DNA of 64,000 bases from contig NC_063260.1 of the NCBI RefSeq assembly GCF_019578655.1, positions 15,192,001 to 15,256,000 of the forward strand. The letters are read 5' to 3'. The notes beneath the pieces were generated by a model that was given only the letters and a program-made list of their open reading frames with translations, made no database searches and was not told the DNA's origin. This DNA is from Ricinus communis (Eukaryota > Streptophyta > Magnoliopsida > Malpighiales > Euphorbiaceae). Each line of letters begins with the position of its first letter. Position 1 is the first letter of the stretch. Below, one piece after another: positions 56,979-64,000 of this stretch. Both the position numbers and the translations under genes were made by a program.

Positions 56979-59153
56979 TGTAAACACTTGTTTTCCAAAT
57001 CTAGATATTGAGGGAATTACAGAAAACCTGATGATGAAAGTTGTTATCCTCTCGAGTCTCATAGAGTTGGGAAAAATCAAAATTCCAGTTAGGATTACAA
57101 GTAATTGAGCTAAATATCATTTTCCAAAATCAAGTTATACTAAATTGATCAAAATAATTATGTTTTGCGGTCAAAATCTGTCAAAAATCAAGTTTAGAGA
57201 CTAAATTACAAACAGAACTTAAAATTTGCCAACCAAAGAGCTAATCAACTCTGTGTATAGTCAATTGGCTCTGTATGGAGCCTACTGCTTCTCCATAGTG
57301 CCAGTGCAAAACTCAGATTTTTGCATAGTTTTTCAATGTTTTCCAATTTTAAACGTCAATAATTATTAAAATGAACTTTTGAGAATGTTCTAATGATAAT
57401 TATCTAGCTTTTAATTATTTTTATAATTAAATAGATTCTTATTAATAATTATCCTAAATATTTTTAAAGTCTGATTTATTGATCAAAAAGGATTTTAAAA
57501 TTCCCTTTAATTATTAATAATTCTTTAGAACTATCAATAATTAATAGGATGATTATCCTAGCCTCTAGCATTTCCTCCACCTTCTCTATAAATAGAAAAG
57601 GAAACCCTAAGCTAGGGGGTTTGCAGTTTTTAGTAGAAAGAATGACTAGTAAGTTGGTAAACGTACTGTGATTTCTAAAAACAAACTCAAACCCATCAAA
57701 CACTCTAGATCCTCACCCCATCTTTGGATCAACCTCTTCCTCTACTCTTGAGACTTAAGGATCTATTCAATACGGTGATAACTTGAGGGTTCCTAAAAAC
57801 CCAATCATCTTATCATCTATTTCTTTCTTCCTATTGTAATTTTGTTTATAATCTAGAAACATGTTTAGGATTTAGTTTTGCTAATTTTACTGTTTAGGGT
57901 TTTGAATCTGATAACTATTATGAGATTATATATTAGATCTAAGTTTTTTGCCATATTTCATACTAGAATTACATTATTAGATTTTGAAACAATTGTTCTC
58001 TCAATATTTTGATTAAGTTTATTTAGCTGATTATCTATTAAAGTCTGCTTTTGTATTAATTGCCTATTGTTCATCTATGTAAAGCCTATTGATATTATCT
58101 TTACTCTAAATATTAGTTAATATATTTATTTTTCTATGTTTTTCATATATTGATAATTTCTTTTTGGTTTTTATATATGTATATTGATTTTCTGAGAGTT
58201 ATGGAGTAATTATTTGCGTAAAGCTCAAATTGGCCTAGGAATCAAGCCTACAGGCGATTGGCTGTTCATCTCTCATTTGCTTGATTTTGCCAGTTTCTGA
58301 TGGCTTTTTGCCTCATAATCAGATTTCGCCAATTTTTGCCTACTTTACTCATTTTTTTATTTTTTTTTGCTTTATTTTTATCTTTAGGGATGTAATTTTG
58401 TTATTTTTTTATTATTCTTTTGCTTTCTAATTTTGTATATTTGTAATCTATAAAATAGTGAACAAATATACGCTTCTTTGATTACTAACTAAAACAATTC
58501 AAATAAACTTAGGCTTAAAATTGGACTTGGCATGTAATCTATAATCCATTAGTTTACAAAGATGGCAAATCAGCCCTAATCATAAAATCTAATTATACCT
58601 AGGTAGGCTCTGCCATTTAATGAAACCGACCCATTTAGACTTAAAAAGTTAAGACAGGCTTTTGGCATGTAAGATGTAACCTATTAAGACTAAAGGTTGG
58701 TAAACTTAGATTAACAAATAAAACTGAGTTAGACTAATTGGACATTTCTGTATGTAACTAAGTAGCTCACTAGGATAATTAAATAAAGATAGATTAGGCC
58801 ATACTTAATAAAATGGGCTATAACTAGGACGACCAATAATATGTTGTATTATTTATATGTAAAAAATATTATGCTGCATTTATAGGGAATACATTGTTAA
58901 CTAATAAAATTAAAGGTTAGAATGCACAATTAAGGAAGTTTCTAAATCCATCTCTAGATGTGGCAATGCTTCCTTAAGGAATCCAGTTGCGCTACTTAAT
59001 TAGAAGAAATGTCACGATGATTTACTTGGGTTGCGACTCCCTTTTTTTGCACTAGTCACTATGACTAGTTAGCGTGTTCCTGATTAGGTTGAAAAGCTTT
59101 GCAATGTTATAGTCACTAAAGACACTTGGGTGCACGTTCAAAACTGCCGCCCA
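56979..59153 (+). repeat. LTR 1 of a non-autonomous LTR element (LARD-like)
   Basis: Starts TGTAAACACTTG then TTTTCCAAATCTAGATATTG, and ends AACTGCCGCCCA. TATA region CTATAAATAGAAAAGG at about 57,586. A PBS follows at 59,157. It parallels 59,900-61,960 along its length, allowing for divergence and indels, and the first part parallels 31,149-31,865. Confidence 0.8.
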
Positions 59154-59156
59154 TAG

Positions 59157-59174
59157 TGGCAACTCCACTAGGGA
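59157..59174 (+). other. Primer-binding site of the non-autonomous element
   Basis: TGGCAACTCCACTAGGGA, three bases after the LTR end. It resembles the TGGCGACTC...GGGGA type of site that I recall from Tat-lineage gypsy elements. Confidence 0.65.
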
Positions 59175-59899
59175 TAAGAGAAGCTGACTCCAGTTTATTC
59201 TTACCTTTAATTTTATCACTTAATAGTATATTCTTGCATCACTACACCATTTTCACACATTATGCACATTTTTCCCTAGAGCCCCGTGACATCGGTTAGT
59301 AGTTTTTTAGCTCCATTAGAACCTTAGAATTACAATACTGACTAACCATCACTCACAATATAAGTAAATTTCCTTCGTCGCATATACCAATAAAAAGGAG
59401 GACGAGCAAAGGAAGAATATTTAATTTATTAGAGCCTTTATACTTACTCGAGACTGAGCCCATGATAATGACAGTATAAATCTCCATTATGTATCCAATT
59501 GCTTGTTGTTTGAGGTATTTCCCCTTATAAGAGTTTGAAGCCCACATCTTAGAAGGCTTTAGCCTAAAAATGTATCATTTGAGAGTTATTAGCATATATG
59601 TTGGTACTTACTATCCCGTATTGATAGTAAGCCTAGACAAAAAATCCTAGGAAGAAAGACTCACCTCGAACAATGTGTAGAAGTAATAAAGTCAGAAGGA
59701 ATGATTGTCTATACCTCCTGTTTACCTTTTTTTGTTCTTGTTAACCTTTACCTTTGTGCATTTCACGTGCATCATGCATATCATGTGTCTCTTGCATCAC
59801 TTTAACTTCTTTTTTGAAGCTATATAGATTCTCATTTGGGTTGGAAAAGACAAGATAATGATAGGTTGGGTAGGCCATGGTTCCATGCTTTAGGAGAAG
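59175..59899 (+). other. Short internal region of the non-autonomous element
   Basis: About 0.72 kb with no gag or pol motif. Small open frames on either strand are not recognisable. The element would have to be moved by proteins supplied by another element. Confidence 0.65.
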
Positions 59900-61960
59900 T
59901 GTATAAGCACCATTTCAGTACCCATTTTCTGAATCTAGATATCCAGAAAATTATAGAGAACCATATGATGAAAGTTACTATTTTTCTCGAGTCTCAAGAG
60001 ATGGAGGACGGGCAAATCCAAATTAGGGTTGAGAATAATTCAAACAAAATTATTTTTCTAGAATCAATTTGAACCCAACTAGCGGAAAAAAAAAATTAAG
60101 TTTGAAGGGTAAAATGACAGCTTTTACAAGTTCAAGGACTAAATTGTCAAGATTTTTAAAACTTTTTCCCCTTGAAGCCAATCAGCTCTGCATAGTGCCG
60201 ATTGGCTTACTTTCAATTTCGACGTTGTTTTATGTACATATTGACCTAAAAATGCCAAAATTAATAAAAGAATGTTCTATAAAGAATATTTAGTGCTAAT
60301 TATTGAATTTTATTGATAATTATTTAAATTTAATTGAATATTCATTTAACTGAATATCTGATAAAATGAAGAGATTTAATTAATTATTGATATTTATCTA
60401 ATACATATAAGATTTTCTAAAATCTTAATAATATAAATATATCATTAAGTCTTAGGTCTAGGGTTAGCTACATTTACTAATTACTAGGACAATATTCTTT
60501 AAATAGAGAGACTAAGTAGCATTGGATTCTCAGCCAATCTTTGATTCAACTATTTTATCATCTCCAAAGACTCATAGAACAACAATCTTTGGTGACAACT
60601 TAAGAGTTCCTCCACATCCACCACCATTAACATCACTTTTCTCTTTTAATTGGTTCTTTGTTCTAGTGATTCTAAAAACATGATTAGGATGTTTTCCTAC
60701 TATTTTATATGTTTTACATGATAATATTAGGGTTTGTTATGAATTAAAATGTCTTTAGCATGCTGGGTTTTGAATCTGTTAATGTGTTTTTATTGGATTT
60801 TGAATATGATTAGTAAAATGATTAGAGAAACATGATTTGATTTGTATTTCTATGTAATTAGATTAGATCTTTAAGGTTATATGATTGGAATTTAGAATCT
60901 TCCTTGAAATATCTTATTAGATTACAGTCTGGTATAATTTTTAGGGTTTGTATTATTTTTAGGTTTTTTGGTTAAATTTTATCTTTTTATGCTTCTTATT
61001 TTATTTTACATGTTTTAATTGATTTTGTGTCTTCTCGCCTGAAATCGCTTTTAGCGTGAAAAGCTGCTAAAGAATCGGCTCGCGGCGGCATGCCGGACCG
61101 GTTTGTCACGGATTTTGCCGGATTTTTTTATTCTGGCAATATTTATGTATTGTGACTTAGTTTTTAGGCATTTTTCTTTCATTCTTAGTTAGTTTTTATT
61201 TATTTTTCTTTCAGTCTTAGTTATAGAAATGGTTATAATAGCTAGATTTATATTTTTGGACTTTTATTTCTTGCCAAATATTTGTATTGTGATTGCCTAA
61301 TTAAAAACTGGACATATAAATTTTAGATTAAAATTGGACCTAACATGAAATTGTAGTCCATTAGGTTAATAAAATGGTAAATTAGGCTAAATTTAAAATT
61401 CAATGTAGATCTAATGGGCTTTAACATGTTTAAATGAATTAATTGGGCCACATTAGATCTAAGATCACTAAATTGAGGCTTAGCATAAAAGATAGTACAT
61501 TTAGGTTTAAAGACTGGAACCAAATGCATAATTTGTAATTAGGCTAGACTAAATGGGTCTCCTTGTACATAACTAAATAATAACATAAGCGAACAAATCA
61601 AACATGGGTTGGATTTAATAAAATGGACTAGACTTAGGAGGACCTCACATGCTGTAATGAATCCTTGTAAAAATAAAATGTCATATTTATAGAGAATAGC
61701 TCATTAAATAATAAAATTAAAGATTAAGATATACAAATAAGGAAGTTGACTTCTCGATCCACCTCTAGATGTGGCAAAGCTTCCTTATAGAATCTAGTAT
61801 GCCACTCCATTAGTAAAAGTGTCCTGGAGAATTACCCGAGCGGCGACTCCATCTCCTTGCTAGTCTCTATGATTAGTTAGCGTTTTCCTAATTAAGTTAA
61901 AAAACATTGCAGTGCCGTAGTGGCTAGAGACACTTGATTGCACACTCAAACTATCACCCA
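59900..61960 (+). repeat. LTR 2 of the non-autonomous element
   Basis: Starts TGTATAAGCACC with an extra stretch before TTTTCTGAATCTAGATATCC, and ends AACTATCACCCA. Landmarks shared with LTR 1 include AATATTCTTTAAATAGAGAG at the TATA position, GGAAGT...CTTCCTTA blocks, and GATTAGTTAGCGTTTTCCTA near the end. Confidence 0.78.
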
Positions 61961-63300
61961 CACACTCATCCTTTGAGTCTAGATATCGAGAGAATTATGA
62001 AAAATCTGATGATGAAAGTTGTCATTTTTTCGCGGTCTCGTGAAGTTGAGGAAAGTTAAAATTTTGATAAGAGTTACGAGTAATTGAGCCAAATATTACC
62101 TTTTTGAAATTGAATTGGACTAAATTGACCGAAAAATAAGTTCTTTGGAGTCAAAATTGAAAAAATTATAAAGTTCAGAGACAAAAATCCTTAAAAATGC
62201 CAACCTAGAGCTGGCCGGCTCTATATAGTTCAAACTGGCCAAAACTGAGACATCAATGTCATTGTTCTGGTATTTTCCAATTTAAAAAATCAATAATTAT
62301 ACACTTTTTATCAGGTATTTATGGATAATTATCTGGAATTTAAATATTTTTATAATTAAATAGATTTTTATTAATAATTATCCTAAATGTTTAATTTTAT
62401 CATTCAAAAAGTTTTGATAAGTCCTTTTAATTATTAATAATTCCTTGGAATTATCAATAACTAAAGAGGATATTTATTTTGGCCTCTTAGGTTTCGTCCT
62501 TTCTTTTCTATAAATAGAAAAGAACACCCAAGGCCAAGGGGTTGGCAATTATCATTTAATACACACTTATAGAGAACGATTGGTAAGTTCACTAGATTTC
62601 CAAAAACTAAATACTTAGCCTAAAAACACTATAGATTCCACCCTATCTTGGATCAACATCTTCCTCTACTCTTGAGACTCGAGAATCTACACAAATACGG
62701 TGATAACTTCAGAGTTCCTAAAACTCATTTCATCATCTTCTCTTCCTTTTGTGATTTCTTTATGTTTTAGTAACATGCTTAGGATTTATGTGATAAATTC
62801 CATCTAATAATTTCTTCACATGCTTCACATGTTTAGATCTGAGTTAACATGATTTTCTATGTTATTTTCACTATATCTGCATGACAGGATTTTGAATGTG
62901 ATAACTTTTTTATGGATTTTTATTGTGATGGTTTTGAATATGATCATCAATGCCATAAATGATTAAATATACATGTTAGGATTGATTATTATATGATTTT
63001 CCATGTTTAGGAAGATAATGTTCTTAATCAAGCATGCTATTTTATGAAAGTTTTTAATAATTTGTTGAATTTGTCAATTCTTATTCAATCTCCAATATAA
63101 TTATATCTTATAAAATCCTCTTTATTCTTGATTGTTTATGAATGTTAACTGGTCTTACATGATAACTTAATGGTTTTACATCAGTTCTTTTTTTGTTTGA
63201 AGCTATAGTAATGTTTGCCTGAAAATGTCTGATTATCATATTCTGAATCCAAATCCTTTACTTTGCAATTTAATTGGTTTTAATTCATTATTAAAACTTA
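61961..63300 (+). repeat. LTR 3 (5' part) abutting LTR 2
   Basis: GAGTCTAGATATCGAGAGAA follows LTR 2 with almost no spacer. CTATAAATAGAAAAGAACAC at about 62,508 is the TATA block, and GGATCAACATCTTCCTCTAC is shared with LTR 1. Similarity fades near 63.2-63.3 kb, before the expected LTR end. Confidence 0.7.
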
Positions 63301-64000
63301 TTTGCTTGATTTTACATGTTTGGTTTTTGTTTCAGATGTTTTAGGACTTGATTTCATTGAAAAACTTAAGCAAATCACTGTCGGAATCATTCTATAGCTT
63401 GAAAGAGCCTCAGAGTCAATCGAAGGTTTCCTATTAATGAAATTCATATTGTCTTTGTAGTTTGAAAGTCATACTCCATAACATCACACAAACAAATTAG
63501 TCATTATCTTCTTTACGCTTTTTGTACTCTTGTATCACCTTCTCGGATGCATTTGCGATAGGGAGACGCAATGGAGGTATGTCTAACAAATTAAGCTTCT
63601 TTTCTTATTTGAGAACAATTCTCGTATTGTGATGCCAATCAAGAAAGTCTAGCCTAGTAAACTTATTAGTGTCAAGGATACTACACAAAGATAGATTTCC
63701 ACTAATCTTTTCTTACAACCTTCCAATATAAAGATAAACGAATATAAGTTAATTTATACAAGTAACTAATAAGGGTCTTGCAACTAGTTACTTAACTACC
63801 ACTATTTTTTTATACAAATTAATAGCCCTCACTATTAATTCGAGATGTTAATGATTTAGCTATCTTAGTGGGCTGGAATCCCATTTATTTTAATATGATT
63901 TTGAGTTTGCTCAAAAATCATACTAAAATAAATTAGGTAGACAACTATTTGTCAATTGTATCTCTATACAACTTCTAGATGCCGCTTGTCTAAACATATT
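63301..64000. other. Unassigned right end of the window
   Basis: AT-rich DNA without an open frame or recognised repeat, apart from one strong hairpin at 63,883-63,933. Confidence 0.45.
63883..63933. repeat. Near-perfect hairpin (arms 23 and 24 nt, loop 4)
   Basis: The left arm 63,883-63,905 pairs with 63,910-63,933, with one mismatch and one unpaired base; the loop is TTTG. It could be the tip of a small inverted-repeat transposon or a transcript hairpin. Confidence 0.75.

Overview
This window is nuclear DNA from a flowering plant, most likely a eudicot; I cannot name the species. It is AT-rich. It holds one host gene with introns and plant splice signals, followed by about 48 kb of nested retrotransposons of plant-typical lineages: Ty1/copia, Ty3/gypsy of Athila, CRM-like, Tekay-like and Tat-like type, and a plant LINE. 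I see no bacterial-type gene, CRISPR array, tRNA or rRNA gene.

Host gene (2,888-11,713, minus strand). The three coding exons I could place join in frame: 35, 697 and 3,012 nt, together 1,247 codons plus stop. The predicted protein has a short N-terminus ending FSIREYTEKM, a C2HC zinc finger, a very basic lysine tract, and a long low-complexity C-terminal region. From memory this matches the plant family that includes Arabidopsis HAPLESS 8. Intron 2 is about 4.9 kb and looks empty. Upstream of the start codon lies a GA/CT-rich leader or promoter, then AT-rich spacer to about 15.8 kb.

Nest 1 (15.8-28.5 kb). A minus-strand LINE pseudogene is split in two (about 15,780-16,701 and 25,571-28,490) by a plus-strand copia element (16,702-25,570). 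The gag of that copia element is in turn split by an Athila-type 3' fragment with a complete LTR (18,436-19,903) and by an unexplained 0.9-kb segment.

Fragment zone (29.5-37.1 kb). This contains a textbook solo LTR with a perfect 5-bp target-site duplication (29,580-31,106), a piece of an LTR family that recurs at the right end, a Tat-like pol remnant, and the 3' half of a Tekay-like chromovirus with its 2.27-kb LTR.

Nest 2 (37.1-55.4 kb). A plus-strand Athila element has LTRs, a primer-binding site, gag, protease and an env-like ORF2, but no RT, RNase H or integrase that I can find. It is interrupted by a younger, nearly coding-complete minus-strand CRM-like chromovirus (41,917-50,580). A third-level solo LTR (42,762-44,221) interrupts that element's 3' LTR. 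The same element carries an LTR-LTR junction with exactly the extra bases expected if unprocessed cDNA ends had been joined.

Right end (55.4-64 kb). Fragments of minus-strand copia elements are followed by a non-autonomous LTR element with 2.1-kb LTRs and only about 0.75 kb of internal DNA, and then by a third abutting LTR copy. Nothing here is a clear new biological system. The points most worth checking are the gene model, the LTR-LTR junction, the tandem LTR array and the folded U3 motif of that family.
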